From the NCBI RefSeq assembly GCF_015687155.1, contig NZ_JADPQF010000002.1:186001-250000 (forward strand): 64,000 nucleotides of DNA. Reading direction: 5' to 3'. A program made the translations under genes and the position numbers. Positions 35,069 to 44,906 of this stretch are shown in pieces. The notes under the pieces are model-generated. The model saw only the letters and a program-made list of their open reading frames with translations, was not told where the DNA came from and did no database searches. Position 1 is the first letter of the stretch. Each line of letters opens with the position of its first letter. This stretch comes from Aliikangiella sp. G2MR2-5 (GTDB lineage: Bacteria > Pseudomonadota > Gammaproteobacteria > Enterobacterales > Kangiellaceae).

Positions 35069-37129
35069 TTATGCTTCTTCGGGTAGCTTGAAACCTGCGA
35101 TTGAGTTATTCAACTCATCCGCCAGTTCAGCCAGTTTACCGATCGAGCTTGCGGTATTCTGTGTACCTTCAGATGTTTGGTTAGTAATTTCCTGGATTAC
35201 ATTCATCGTGTTAGATACGTGACCTGCTGATGCAGCTTGTTGTCTTGCCGCATTAGATATGTTCTGGATCAAGTCCGCCAAACTTTTCGATACGCGCTCG
35301 ATTTCTTCCAGCGCAACACCCGCATCTTGTGCCAATCGAGCTCCATGAACCACCTCTGCAGTCGATGCTTCCATCGAAATTACCGCTTCGTTTGTATCTG
35401 TCTGGATGGTTTTTACTAGCGCCTCAATCTGTTTAGTCGCGTTACCGGAACGTTCCGCCAGTCGCTGTACCTCATCCGCAACAACCGCGAAACCACGACC
35501 GGCCTCACCCGCCATCGATGCCTGGATTGCAGCGTTAAGTGCCAGAATGTTTGTTTGGTCGGAAATGTCGTTGATCAGAGATACGATATCCCCGATTTCC
35601 TGGGAAGATTCACCCAGACGTTTTATACGCTTGGATGTTTCTTGTATTTGCTCACGGATAGTATCCATACCTTGAATTGTATTTCGTACAACCTCACCAC
35701 CTTTTTTCGCTATTTCTACCGATTTTTCCGCTACCGTTGATGATTCGGATGCGTTAGCAGATACCTGTTCAATGGATACCGCCATTTCGTTGATCGCGGC
35801 CGAGGCTCCGGTAATTTCCTGTGCCTGATTGCGCGATGCTTGTGCCAACTCCATCGAGATGTTCTGCGTAGCATCGGTTGCATTTGCCAGTTTCACAACC
35901 GAGTCTTTGATGGTCGATACCAGGCTTCTAAGTTGGTCGATTGTAAAGTTCATCGCATCGGCAATCGCTCCAGTGAAATCCTCGGTTACCGTTGCGTTTG
36001 TTGTCAGATCACCGTCTGCCAGTCCTTCCATTTCATCCAGTAGTCGGATGATCGCCTGTTGGTTTCTTTCATTTTGCAACTTTTCGTTGTCTGCGGTTTC
36101 ACGAGCACGCTCAGTACGAACTTTGTCATCCTTACGTTGGCGACCGTAAAGTAATATCAGGAATATCAATACAAATCCACCTGCACCGGCTGACCAGTAT
36201 GGGTGTCCCGGCTTGGTGAAATCGTCACCGGTATTTTCATAAGCTGCTTGAAGTTTTTCGGTTAGAGCTAGCATGTCGCTCGCTTGAATAAAGATTTGGT
36301 CCGATGCCGTATGAACACCGAAAAGTTCTTCCGTTGACTGGATAACATAATCCACATTTTGTTTTACGCTTTCGTAATGGGTCGCGATACTTTCAAGAGA
36401 CTGACGCGCTTCAGCGTTAGTCACACGATCGATTCCTAACATGGCATCGCCTTCAAGCATTCCTGTTAAGACCTCACCAAATACATCCACGTCATGTCCG
36501 AAGTTTTCCGCCGACATTGAAGCATCTTCACCACCCTGGAGTACTTTTTGGAAAGAGCGCAGTATTCTTTCCGCGTAAAGAGACTGACGGGTCGCAAACA
36601 TTACCTGTTCAGGCGTTGAATTTGAGTCGAGCAAAATATCCTGAACATTTTGATAAAGGAACTGCATCTGAGGAATAGTTGCGGAAAGTTCAGCCGCGAT
36701 ATCATGCAGACCAATTACCGTTTCTTGTCCGTTAGAAACGATCTCAACATTTTTGTCCAGTTCACTCCATAAGTCACCAACAGGACGAACCTGATTTCTA
36801 AGGATATCTTCCGGCGAAGGTGGCAAACCTTTTGAATCATCTCCGCGACTAATGTGGTTAAACTGAGCCTGGAATCCTTTACGGGAAATTTTCAATTGCT
36901 CAAAAGCCTCGGCGTTACCTTGCGAAGCCTCGGATGCGTTTTTTGCAACCTGCTGTGACAATACGCGAAGGTTACCCGCTTTGGTCAACCTCGTCTGGTT
37001 GAATTGACTTTCTCTCAACCCCCACCAAAGGTTGACAGCTCCAACCAATATGAAAAATAGCAGTGACCAGATGAATACGCCGGTATTCGATCCCGCCTCT
37101 ATTTGACTTTTTTTATCGTCTGCGCTCAT
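35069..37129 (-). CDS. pilJ: PilJ, methyl-accepting chemoreceptor of type IV pili
   Basis: A 686-residue inner-membrane receptor with two transmembrane helices (about 19-38 and 310-330) flanking a helical periplasmic region with PilJ-N modules ([35 protein letters not shown]). A linker and the cytoplasmic signalling hairpin follow, with the conserved tip [18 protein letters not shown] and [18 protein letters not shown]. In Pseudomonas PilJ monitors pilus/pilin state and surface contact. No C-terminal pentapeptide tether for CheR is visible. Confidence 0.94.
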   Translation of the reverse strand: MSADDKKSQIEAGSNTGVFIWSLLFFILVGAVNLWWGLRESQFNQTRLTKAGNLRVLSQQVAKNASEASQGNAEAFEQLKISRKGFQAQFNHISRGDDSKGLPPSPEDILRNQVRPVGDLWSELDKNVEIVSNGQETVIGLHDIAAELSATIPQMQFLYQNVQDILLDSNSTPEQVMFATRQSLYAERILRSFQKVLQGGEDASMSAENFGHDVDVFGEVLTGMLEGDAMLGIDRVTNAEARQSLESIATHYESVKQNVDYVIQSTEELFGVHTASDQIFIQASDMLALTEKLQAAYENTGDDFTKPGHPYWSAGAGGFVLIFLILLYGRQRKDDKVRTERARETADNEKLQNERNQQAIIRLLDEMEGLADGDLTTNATVTEDFTGAIADAMNFTIDQLRSLVSTIKDSVVKLANATDATQNISMELAQASRNQAQEITGASAAINEMAVSIEQVSANASESSTVAEKSVEIAKKGGEVVRNTIQGMDTIREQIQETSKRIKRLGESSQEIGDIVSLINDISDQTNILALNAAIQASMAGEAGRGFAVVADEVQRLAERSGNATKQIEALVKTIQTDTNEAVISMEASTAEVVHGARLAQDAGVALEEIERVSKSLADLIQNISNAARQQAASAGHVSNTMNVIQEITNQTSEGTQNTASSIGKLAELADELNNSIAGFKLPEEA

Positions 37130-37182
37130 AGTTTAATTCCTGAAATACGAAATTGATTCAAAAAGATTGTAAGCCCGTCTTC

Positions 37183-37728
37183 TTATACTAGTGCGACCTG
37201 GCGAAACGACGGTGTTTCTGCCAAGGTATGTAAACTGAAAACATTCCTCAAGTTTTCACCTACATAAAACCCACCTTTCAGATAAGGCTTCATCGCCTCA
37301 TCATCTACGGGCACATCCTTTACCCACTCTTCGTTTTCAAAGTGATTCAACCCTAATACTTCGTCAACGATTACACCACAATGTATTCCATCGTGATTAA
37401 CAACTAAAAGTCTCTGTCTGCGCAGAGCATGTGGTGCTTTTCTTCCTAAAAATCCATGAAGATCCATTATGGGTAACAAAGTACCCCGTATATTTGCAAG
37501 ACCTCTGACCCAAGTTTTCGCGCCCGGAACTTTGGTATAACGTGGAATGGCAATAATTTCCGCCACTTCTTTAAGCTGCACCACATATTCGTTGCCTGAA
37601 ACACGAAAGCCGATTCCAGTCCAGAATCGGCTTAAGTCTTCTTCACGAGTAACAACTTCAGCGCTTTCAAAGCTACGCTTTTCTATTTGTTTTAGCGTTT
37701 CGAATGCTTGTAAATCTGTCTCGCTCAT
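37183..37728 (-). CDS. pilI: PilI, CheW-type adaptor
   Basis: A 181-residue protein with an N-terminal helix and one CheW domain (GFRVSGNEYVVQLKEVAEII, VRGLANIRGTLLPIMDLHGFLG, GVIVDEVLGL). It couples PilJ to ChpA. It lies 8 bp after pilH and 53 bp before pilJ. Confidence 0.93.
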   Translation of the reverse strand: MSETDLQAFETLKQIEKRSFESAEVVTREEDLSRFWTGIGFRVSGNEYVVQLKEVAEIIAIPRYTKVPGAKTWVRGLANIRGTLLPIMDLHGFLGRKAPHALRRQRLLVVNHDGIHCGVIVDEVLGLNHFENEEWVKDVPVDDEAMKPYLKGGFYVGENLRNVFSLHTLAETPSFRQVALV

Positions 37729-37736
37729 AAAATGGT

Positions 37737-38102
37737 CTATCTTCCTAAGATGGCTTGGATCGTATTAATTAGGTTTCCTTCTTCCACCGGCTTGGTGAGA
37801 TAGTCCTTAGCACCCTGACGCATACCCCAGATTTTGTCAGTTTCCTGATCTTTGGTTGTTACTATAACAACCGGAATATGCGCAGTTGCAGGATCTTTCT
37901 TTAACTGGCGTGTTGCCTGGAACCCATTTAACCCAGGCATAACAACATCCATCAATACCAAGTCAGGTAACTCTTCCTTGGCCACAGCAACACCAGACTC
38001 ACCACTCTCAGCAGTTACAACCTGGTATCCGTTTGACTCTAGAATTGTTGATAAAACGTGAATTTCTGTAGGTGAATCATCTACGATTAGAATCTTAGAC
38101 AT
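37737..38102 (-). CDS. pilH: PilH response regulator
   Basis: A 121-residue stand-alone receiver: acidic pocket VDDS, phosphoacceptor in LVLMDVVMPGLNG (Asp about 52), switch Thr in VIVTTKD and Lys in YLTKPV. In Pseudomonas PilH promotes pilus retraction or acts as a phosphate sink. It is the second gene of the operon, 65 bp after pilG. Confidence 0.92.
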   Translation of the reverse strand: MSKILIVDDSPTEIHVLSTILESNGYQVVTAESGESGVAVAKEELPDLVLMDVVMPGLNGFQATRQLKKDPATAHIPVVIVTTKDQETDKIWGMRQGAKDYLTKPVEEGNLINTIQAILGR

Positions 38103-38167
38103 TTAATTATTTCCCCCGCTTGACTTTGTTCTTTTTAAGTCAGGCTAATGCTTTAACACAAAAGACG

Positions 38168-38554
38168 CTACGCGAGACTGACATGATCAGTAATAGCGCT
38201 TAGAAGTTCGTCTCGACTAAAAGGCTTGGTTAAATATTGATCTGAACCGACAATACGACCCTTTGCACGATCAAACAGGCCATCTTTACTCGATAGCATG
38301 ATCACCGGCGTGTCCTGAAATTCTTTATTATTTTTTATTAGTGCACAGGTTTGGTATCCATCCAATCGGGGCATCATAATATCGACAAAGATGATATTAG
38401 GTTTGTGATCCGCGATCTTGGCTAGTGCATCAAAGCCGTCGACTGCAGTAACGACTTCACAGCCTACTTTTTTAAGCAAAGTCTCGGCAGTACGACGAAT
38501 TGTCTTACTGTCGTCGATAACCATTGCTTTGAGACCTTGAAAACTATTTTCCAT
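38168..38554 (-). CDS. pilG: PilG response regulator
   Basis: A 128-residue receiver with VIDDSKTIR, phosphoacceptor in IIFVDIMMPRLDG, MLSSKDG and YLTKPF. PilG is the output regulator that promotes pilus extension and feeds cAMP/c-di-GMP signalling in Pseudomonas. It is the first gene of the Pil-Chp operon, divergent from gshB across a 352-base spacer. Confidence 0.93.
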   Translation of the reverse strand: MENSFQGLKAMVIDDSKTIRRTAETLLKKVGCEVVTAVDGFDALAKIADHKPNIIFVDIMMPRLDGYQTCALIKNNKEFQDTPVIMLSSKDGLFDRAKGRIVGSDQYLTKPFSRDELLSAITDHVSLA

Positions 38555-38906
38555 CGATCATTCCTCATCAGGGAGATTCGTATATCGCCCATCATTCAAT
38601 ATTAAAGCCTTACACCCCCCTCAAAAGATGGAGAGTGCCTAGGTAACTTGTAACATAAATGCGGTGGCTAATCCACATTGATTTTAGGATATTGAGAGTA
38701 AGTCACAAAGACTTGTATATCCTGCTAGCTTAAAAAAGAAAACTTTAAGAATCAAGCTTTTAAGATACATGACAGCTATTTGACTTTAAATAGGCCTCAT
38801 AACCTATTGATATTTAAGCTCAAACTATTGTTTTCGATTTTCAACTATCTATAATAGAATGGTCCGTGTAACCTTCGTCTCAATATTAGTATAGTCGAGA
38901 GAAAGA
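38555..38906. other. Divergent promoter region pilG/gshB
   Basis: 352 bases without a gene. It should contain the Pil-Chp promoter reading left and the gshB promoter reading right (38828-38855). No palindromic operator of note was seen. Confidence 0.6.
38828..38855 (+). promoter_or_regulatory. Predicted gshB promoter
   Basis: TATAAT (38850-38855), a perfect -10, sits 16 bases after a weak -35 TTGTTT (38828-38833), about 50 bases before the start codon. Confidence 0.5.
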
Positions 38907-39869
38907 ATGTCTTTAAAAATAGCTATCCTGATGGATCCGATTGAACAAATAAACATCAAAAAAGACAGTAGTTTTGCCATGCTACTGGAAGCTCAATCAA
39001 GAGGTCATCAACTCTTCTATCTGGAGCAACAGGATCTCTACTTGAAAGACGGTAAAGTCAAAGCACATACTCATCGACTGACTGTTGAGGACAATCCTTC
39101 TGTCTGGTTTACAAAAGAGCCGATCGGACAGCTTAATGCAAATGAATTTGATGTACTTTTGATGCGTAAAGACCCGCCATTTGATATGGAGTTTGTCTAT
39201 TCGACCTATTTACTGCAACTAGCCCAGGAACAGGGATTACTTGTGGTAAACAATCCACAGAGCATACGCGATGCTAACGAAAAACTATTTACCGCCTGGT
39301 TTCCTCAATGCTGCCCAACGACGCTTGTTAGTCGCAACGAAAAAGATTTCCGTGCTTTTCTTAAAGAACACGAAGACATCATTCTAAAGCCCCTGGACGG
39401 AATGGGCGGAAGTTCAATTTTCAGAGTTCGAGCTGGAGACCCTAATATAGGCGTAATAATCGAAACATTAACTAACCTCGGTCGAACCACTGCAATGGCG
39501 CAGGCTTTTATTCCAGAAATAAAGCTGGGAGACAAGCGAATACTTATGGTTGATGGCGAGCCTATCCCCTACTGCCTGGCTCGCATTCCAGCCCAGGGAG
39601 AAACACGTGGAAATCTGGCCGCCGGTGGCCGAGGAGAAGCCAGACCACTGAGCGATCGAGATTTGTGGATAGCAAGACAGGTTGGTCCGACCTTAAAAGA
39701 GAAAGGCTTGATGTTTGTTGGCCTCGATGTGATTGGGGACTACCTCACAGAAATTAACGTCACCAGCCCTACCTGTATAAAAGAGATTGACGCAGCTTTT
39801 GATACTCAGATAGCCTCTCAACTATTTGACTCAATCGAGCTAAAATTAAGAGAGAAGGCAGCCAGTTAG
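38907..39869 (+). CDS. gshB: Glutathione synthetase
   Basis: A 320-residue ATP-grasp enzyme joining gamma-glutamylcysteine and glycine. Signatures are ILMDPIEQINIKKDSSFAML at the N-terminus, LLMRKDPPFDMEFVYSTY, ILKPLDGMGGSSIFRV, GDKRILMVDGEPIPYCLARIP, the glycine-rich NLAAGGRGEARPL and EINVTSPTCIKEI. The start at 38907 has GAGAG upstream. Adjacency to pilG and tonB/yqgE/ruvX is conserved in Pseudomonas. Confidence 0.97.
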   Translation: MSLKIAILMDPIEQINIKKDSSFAMLLEAQSRGHQLFYLEQQDLYLKDGKVKAHTHRLTVEDNPSVWFTKEPIGQLNANEFDVLLMRKDPPFDMEFVYSTYLLQLAQEQGLLVVNNPQSIRDANEKLFTAWFPQCCPTTLVSRNEKDFRAFLKEHEDIILKPLDGMGGSSIFRVRAGDPNIGVIIETLTNLGRTTAMAQAFIPEIKLGDKRILMVDGEPIPYCLARIPAQGETRGNLAAGGRGEARPLSDRDLWIARQVGPTLKEKGLMFVGLDVIGDYLTEINVTSPTCIKEIDAAFDTQIASQLFDSIELKLREKAAS

Positions 39870-39901
39870 GCGGAAAGTAGAAAAAGGTATTAGCTAAAAT
39901 C

Positions 39902-40795
39902 ATGCAAAATCATCACGGCACCATCGATAATCAGGTACAAGCCAAAGTATCGCAAGTGGACAAAATGATGTTTTGTGCGTTTTTGGCGCTCGCTTTTCAC
40001 GCATTACTCTTATTCGGAGTGGTCTTTACCTTACCAGACCTGAAACCAAGCAAGTATGAAAAATCCTTCAATGTGGTTCTCGCTCAGTTCGCAGCAGAAA
40101 AGAAACCCGAGAAGGCAGACTTCATTGGACAGTCTAACCAAGAAGGTGGAGGTGATAGTGAAGACTTACTTATGCCTAGCACTAAAGAGATGGCACAATT
40201 TAATGACCCCAATGCGTTGGCCTCGGAGCCTATGCAGCAACCCGCGGCTTCACAAACCCAAAATTCTTCAAACGAGTTCATTGCTTCCCGCGGAAATGAG
40301 CAGCTAAACAAGCGACCACTCGAACAAACTGAAAATAGCCAGCAGGTTCCTGATACCGCATCCTTGATTAACAAGAGTTACCAGCTTTCAGGCCTCATTG
40401 CGAATCTTGATTCGCAGAATGTCAATCAGGCGCGCAAAGCCAGGGTAAGACATATTTCAGCATCGATCCACCGCTCATCTGACGCACTTTACCTGGATAG
40501 CTGGCGTCGAAAAATTGAGAATGTCGGCAATCTCAACTATCCAGAAAAGGCGAAAAAGGAAAAGATTTATGGAAATCTGACGCTTAAGGTAGCCCTCAAC
40601 AAGGATGGAACAATTCACAATCTTAAAATTGTAAAAAGTTCAGGCAAAAAGCTTCTGGATGATGCGGCACTCCGCATTGTCAGAATGTCAGCTCCATTTC
40701 CTCCTCTTACCCCGGAAATGACCAAAGATACCGATATACTTGAAATTATCCGGGTCTGGCGCTTCCAACCTGATTATTCATTAAAAACTAACTAA
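39902..40795 (+). CDS. TonB-family energy transducer
   Basis: A 297-residue inner-membrane protein: cytoplasmic N-terminus, one helix (about 22-43, MMFCAFLALAFHALLLFGVV), a long polar periplasmic spacer rich in Gln/Ser/Asn, and a C-terminal TonB domain (YPEKAKKEKIYGNLTLKVALNKDGTI, VKSSGKKLLDDAALRIVRMSAPFPPL, WRF). The gene sits where Pseudomonas carries tonB3, which is needed for twitching motility there. A role in pilus function rather than iron uptake is therefore an inference from context. Confidence 0.88.
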   Translation: MQNHHGTIDNQVQAKVSQVDKMMFCAFLALAFHALLLFGVVFTLPDLKPSKYEKSFNVVLAQFAAEKKPEKADFIGQSNQEGGGDSEDLLMPSTKEMAQFNDPNALASEPMQQPAASQTQNSSNEFIASRGNEQLNKRPLEQTENSQQVPDTASLINKSYQLSGLIANLDSQNVNQARKARVRHISASIHRSSDALYLDSWRRKIENVGNLNYPEKAKKEKIYGNLTLKVALNKDGTIHNLKIVKSSGKKLLDDAALRIVRMSAPFPPLTPEMTKDTDILEIIRVWRFQPDYSLKTN

Positions 40796-40886
40796 ACACT
40801 CTTTTTTGCCTGTTAAATAGCGAAAATAAAGGTTATTTAGTGCAAATTCCCTTGTTTTTTCCTACTTGCGGACCAACAATAATAGT

Positions 40887-41447
40887 ATGAGCAAGTTTCC
40901 CAGTTTAAAAAATCATTTGCTGATCGCAATGCCTTCGCTGAAAGATGCCAATTTCAGTCGAAGCGTTACTCTTTTATGTGAACATAATGCAGATGGCGCA
41001 ATGGGGCTGGTAATTAATCACCCGTTAGATTTCTCTACTTCCGACCTTCTGGAACACATGGAAATTCCTTGTAGCCATAACCACAACATTAATCCGGTTT
41101 TTGCCGGAGGTCCGGTTCAGGTCGATCGCGGTTTCGTGATCCACCGTGCAGATAAATTGTGGAAATCAAGTATTTCTCTGGAAAACAACATTTCAGTCAC
41201 CACCTCCTCAGATATACTGCATGCGATTGGTCGTCATGAAGTCGATGATGACGCGATTATTGCCTTGGGATATGCAGGTTGGGAAGCAGGTCAATTAGAA
41301 TACGAAATCATGGAAAACTCCTGGTTAACAGTGCCTCTTAATCCTGAAATCATTTTTTCTACAGATATCGATAAGCGCTGGGAAAAAGCAGCTGAATTAC
41401 TCGGCGTCGATATCACAACACTTACCCATACTTCCGGACACGCATGA
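40887..41447 (+). CDS. yqgE: YqgE/AlgH family protein
   Basis: A 186-residue protein of the UPF0301 family: [71 protein letters not shown] and [14 protein letters not shown]. Its biochemical role is unsettled; the Pseudomonas homolog AlgH affects alginate regulation. The ATG at 40887 matches the family; a TTG at 40866 would add seven residues. The stop overlaps the ruvX start by 4 bases. Confidence 0.93.
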   Translation: MSKFPSLKNHLLIAMPSLKDANFSRSVTLLCEHNADGAMGLVINHPLDFSTSDLLEHMEIPCSHNHNINPVFAGGPVQVDRGFVIHRADKLWKSSISLENNISVTTSSDILHAIGRHEVDDDAIIALGYAGWEAGQLEYEIMENSWLTVPLNPEIIFSTDIDKRWEKAAELLGVDITTLTHTSGHA

Positions 41448-41854
41448 GTCAAATTATCGCTTTCGACTTCGGTTTAGCCCGAATAGGTGTCGCTGTCGGC
41501 CAGTCGATCACCCAAACCGCCAATCCGCTGGATACGCTCAAAGCCAAAGATGGTAAACCCAGTTGGGAGCTGGTCGAAAAGCTCCTCAAACAATGGCAAC
41601 CGGACAAAGTTGTAGTCGGTGAACCCTTTAATATGGATGGCAGTGATCAGGAGATTACCAAGCGCGCACGAAAATTTGCCAACCAGCTACATGGCCGCTT
41701 CGGTGTGCAGGTTGAAATGCTCGATGAGCGATTGACCAGTGCTGCGGCCAGAGAAGAGTTGTTTGAATTCGGGGGTTATCAGAAGCTTAAAAAATCACAA
41801 ATTGACAGTATTGCAGCGGCTTTGATCCTGGAATCTTGGTTTGCCAGTAAATAA
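41444..41854 (+). CDS. ruvX: RuvX/YqgF Holliday-junction resolvase-like nuclease
   Basis: A 136-residue RNase H-fold protein: [14 protein letters not shown] with the first catalytic Asp, [22 protein letters not shown] and [13 protein letters not shown] with the last Asp. It is implicated in 5' end processing of pre-16S rRNA and in Holliday-junction cleavage. It is translationally coupled to yqgE (ATGA overlap). Confidence 0.95.
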   Translation: MSQIIAFDFGLARIGVAVGQSITQTANPLDTLKAKDGKPSWELVEKLLKQWQPDKVVVGEPFNMDGSDQEITKRARKFANQLHGRFGVQVEMLDERLTSAAAREELFEFGGYQKLKKSQIDSIAAALILESWFASK

Positions 41855-41866
41855 ATTTAATACATT

Positions 41867-42307
41867 CTATGCATGGGCAAACTGTTGCACCAAATCATTC
41901 TCAAAATGCTCTACAGATCCTCGTGCGATATCAAACCCAGTGTGCTTATCGCCAGGCTCCACAAGGCTTTCAAACTCGTCAATTTTTTGCGTAATTAAAT
42001 GAAGCTCTGTTATTTCACTATTAGAAAAATCACTCAAATCTAAAGCTATTTTATATATCCGATTTGTCTTTCTTCCAACATAAAACGTAAGGTTTGAATC
42101 TACCTTTTTAGCTTTGGTTTTTTCAAATTCATTAAGATATTTGAACTCAATAATACCTAAACACTCTTCATCATCCCTATAAGCACGAATAGCATGAGGC
42201 TTTTCAAAAGGGGATAATGTAAGCTTTACCTTAACTCCATTTATTACATCATCTTTTGGCTGATCGAGCTTCAGATCGTCCAGCGTAACCCATTCTGAAA
42301 GGTTCAT
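41867..42307 (-). CDS. Unknown protein coupled to membrane-GAF gene
   Basis: A 146-residue soluble protein that I do not recognise. It has no signal peptide or transmembrane segment, is rich in Lys/Asp/Glu, and shows predicted beta strands (NGVKVKLTLS, ECLGIIEFKYL, LTFYVGRKT) followed by a helical C-terminal part. The start codon overlaps the stop of the GAF gene (TAATG), so the two products are made together and may interact. Confidence 0.7.
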   Translation of the reverse strand: MNLSEWVTLDDLKLDQPKDDVINGVKVKLTLSPFEKPHAIRAYRDDEECLGIIEFKYLNEFEKTKAKKVDSNLTFYVGRKTNRIYKIALDLSDFSNSEITELHLITQKIDEFESLVEPGDKHTGFDIARGSVEHFENDLVQQFAHA

Positions 42308-43164
42308 TAAGTTCTCTCCAAAATCTGTCCTATCAATGAAATCAAAATGGAGTAATCATCTATAGAAGAAGTATCGACTCCGGTTTCTGAAGTACTATCT
42401 AGAACTAAAACTCCCCATAATTTACCATTTTTTTCAATTGGAAATCCACCAATTGTTGCTGGTGGAGGCTGCCCATTCCTGAACATTTGATAGTATCTAT
42501 CTATAGTTATAGATGACTCTGTACAATATTTCTTTATTTCTTTTTTTCCTGCAGATTGACTTGGAACAGGTAATGGTTGAGTAACTGTGGTGCCAGAGCG
42601 AATGAAAATCATGCCAGCAATACCTTCTGCAACAGCATGATCTTTATTACAAAGAAATACTGAAGATGCTTTTTGTGTCGTATGACCAGATCGCAATACA
42701 GGAACAAGCCAGCCAGATAAAGGATGACTTTCTTTTTTATATGGCCAAATTTTATGAAAAAGTTTATTTTCAAACCTACCAGGTCTAGTTCCAAGCCTCC
42801 AACGAAACTTTTGATATTGAAACAATGTTACTCTATGAAAATGGCGAGGGTCATCAGAAAACTTTTTGAAAACTTTTTCTTGATATGCATCAATAAGGAA
42901 CTGAAGCCTATTCCAAGCCCATTCGTCACCAGCGAGCTTTTTAATAAAAAAACCAAGCACAACTAATGTAATTATTAATAGAAAAAAGTACCACTGATAT
43001 TTATGTACGAAACCAACAAAATATCGGCCAAACTCCGGCCACGATTCATTGTCAGTAGGATTCATATCCAGGAGAATTCCGTAAAGAACAAAAATTATTG
43101 AAGAGCCCCAGTAGCAGCTATTTCCAAACTTAAAAAAGAATGCTCTAATATTTGAGTTGCGCAT
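42307..43164 (-). CDS. Two-helix membrane protein with C-terminal GAF-like domain
   Basis: A 285-residue protein. Two transmembrane helices (about 15-35 and 55-73) are followed by a basic linker (residues 100-150) and a cytoplasmic GAF-like domain (about 160-283). The GAF fold is suggested by VAEGIAGMIFIRSG, ATIGGFPIEKNGKLWGVLVLDS and DYSILISLIGQIL. No kinase, GGDEF or nuclease domain is attached, so it may be a ligand-sensing membrane effector. It shares an operon with the gene at 41867 and its composition is AT-richer than its neighbours. Confidence 0.7.
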   Translation of the reverse strand: MRNSNIRAFFFKFGNSCYWGSSIIFVLYGILLDMNPTDNESWPEFGRYFVGFVHKYQWYFFLLIITLVVLGFFIKKLAGDEWAWNRLQFLIDAYQEKVFKKFSDDPRHFHRVTLFQYQKFRWRLGTRPGRFENKLFHKIWPYKKESHPLSGWLVPVLRSGHTTQKASSVFLCNKDHAVAEGIAGMIFIRSGTTVTQPLPVPSQSAGKKEIKKYCTESSITIDRYYQMFRNGQPPPATIGGFPIEKNGKLWGVLVLDSTSETGVDTSSIDDYSILISLIGQILERT

Positions 43165-43258
43165 ATTTATTATTGTTTAACGCGAATTTTTACAAATCTA
43201 TCAAAGCAAATTGAGATATTCAACTCAGAACTTATTTACTTACCATAAGCAAACGTCC

Positions 43259-43855
43259 TTATTCATTTATCAACGTAGCTTTTTTAACCACAAACTGCTT
43301 TACCGGTACTTCATCCCAGCCCAGTTCAGTATGATAATGAGTTTCCGCTCTTCCGATTGTGTCTAAAACCTCTTCCCCTTCCAGAACCAATCCAAAAACG
43401 CTATATCCCCAGCTCTTTCCCGGGTCCAGGTTGTCGTTATCGGCAAGATTAAAATAAAACTGATTGGTCGCAGAATGCGGATCTTCTTCACGTGCCATGG
43501 CAATCGTATAAGCCGTATTTTTTAGTCCGTTACCCGACTCGTTGAATATCGGTTTGTCCTGCTTTTTAGGATGATACAAAATATCATAGCCGCCACCCTG
43601 CACCACAAATTCAGGGACAACTCGGTGAATCACCGTACCGTCGTAACGTCCGCTAACAACATAGGTCAAAAAATTATTGCTGGTAATCGGCGCGCGATGT
43701 CGATTGAGTTCAACCACAATATTACCGACGTTAGTTTCCAGTAAAACTTTAGGAAATAAATTATCCGGCTGGACTTTTTCACCTTCATTTTCAGCCATCG
43801 TCGACAAACTGAAGACTGTTATTAAAAGTATCGTTAAACTTGAAATGTATCGCAT
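43259..43855 (-). CDS. Periplasmic cyclophilin-type peptidyl-prolyl isomerase
   Basis: A 198-residue protein with a signal peptide (SSLTILLITVFSLSTMA) and a cyclophilin domain: VLLETNVGNIVVELNRHRAPITSNNFLTYV, YDGTVIHRVVPEFVVQGGG (catalytic Arg region), IAMAREEDPHSATNQFYFNL and YSVFGLVLEG. It resembles PpiA and would assist folding of envelope proteins. It lies 24 bp from the CDF gene, same strand. Confidence 0.93.
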   Translation of the reverse strand: MRYISSLTILLITVFSLSTMAENEGEKVQPDNLFPKVLLETNVGNIVVELNRHRAPITSNNFLTYVVSGRYDGTVIHRVVPEFVVQGGGYDILYHPKKQDKPIFNESGNGLKNTAYTIAMAREEDPHSATNQFYFNLADNDNLDPGKSWGYSVFGLVLEGEEVLDTIGRAETHYHTELGWDEVPVKQFVVKKATLINE

Positions 43856-43879
43856 AAAACAGATTCACTCGCGTGGTCA

Positions 43880-44821
43880 TTAATCTTTATAAGGTTCAAC
43901 ATGAATGGAAATATCAGAAATATTAAATGCCGCTTCGATCGCATCTTCCAGCTCATCACAAATTTGATGTGACTCTTCTGTAGTCAAATCCGGCGCGACA
44001 TGGATAATCATATCCAGAGTGGCATGGTTGCCGATCCAGCGCGAGCGAATTCGGGAAACTTTCTCCACCGGCTCGTATTTTAAAACCAGTTTACTCACCT
44101 GATCGGGATCGACCGCATATTCGTCAACCAGTATCGGCGCCGCTTTTTTAAACAGCTCGTAAGCCAGATATAAAATTAGTCCTGAAACTCCTAGCGCACA
44201 GATTTTGTCGAGAATTGGAAAACCGTTAACCGCCAGTTGCCAGCCACCGATGACTACTATAGTGGTCAATACATCGGCAAATGTATGATGGGCATCCGCT
44301 TTGAGAATACTCGAATCCAGTTTATTCGCCCAAAAACGCTGCCAGCTAGCCAGCCCAATATTCACCATCAAAACTCCTACCATTACCGCGAGTTCAAAAT
44401 TGGAGGTAACCGGAACTTCATTACTACCACGAATAGCATTAATGGCCAGTTCGAATGCCAGCACGACCAGCAACACCGCCAAGCCTAAAACAGCGAGAGT
44501 CTCAAACTTGTGATGACCGTAAGGGTGTTCCTTATCGGCAGGCTTCTCGGAATGTTTAACGACCGCCCAGGCAACAATATTGTTGGCTACATCAGTTAAC
44601 GAGTGTAATGCATCGCCAATAATCGCCATGGAACCTGTGGTAAAACCGATTGCTGACTTTGCCAGTAAAACAACAAGATTGGCCATACCTTCAATTAGAA
44701 TAATACGGCGAACCTTTTGTTGTCTGTCCATTGAAGAAATTGAAGCGGACTTTTGAGGAAGCTGAATGCTGGCTTCCTCAGAATTTGAACACTGATTATC
44801 GGCGGATTGGCTAGTCGACAT
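43880..44821 (-). CDS. Cation diffusion facilitator (metal exporter)
   Basis: A 313-residue inner-membrane CDF protein with about six helices. Metal-site motifs are GDALHSLTDVANN and DAHHTFADVLTT (the paired D/H positions of helices II and V), and YGHHKFETLAVLG follows. The cytoplasmic ferredoxin-like tail (VDPDQVSKLVLKYEPVEKV ... HVEPY) is present. It exports divalent metals (Zn, Fe, Cd or Mn) in exchange for protons; the exact metal cannot be read. It is the leading gene of a pair with the cyclophilin. Confidence 0.93.
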   Translation of the reverse strand: MSTSQSADNQCSNSEEASIQLPQKSASISSMDRQQKVRRIILIEGMANLVVLLAKSAIGFTTGSMAIIGDALHSLTDVANNIVAWAVVKHSEKPADKEHPYGHHKFETLAVLGLAVLLVVLAFELAINAIRGSNEVPVTSNFELAVMVGVLMVNIGLASWQRFWANKLDSSILKADAHHTFADVLTTIVVIGGWQLAVNGFPILDKICALGVSGLILYLAYELFKKAAPILVDEYAVDPDQVSKLVLKYEPVEKVSRIRSRWIGNHATLDMIIHVAPDLTTEESHQICDELEDAIEAAFNISDISIHVEPYKD

Positions 44822-44906
44822 AATCGGATTAATGCTTTCAAGAATTTGTCGCCATCATATCACCCCTGAGTGACTGACGCTTGATTCTCGGCATTAAATT
44901 TAAATC

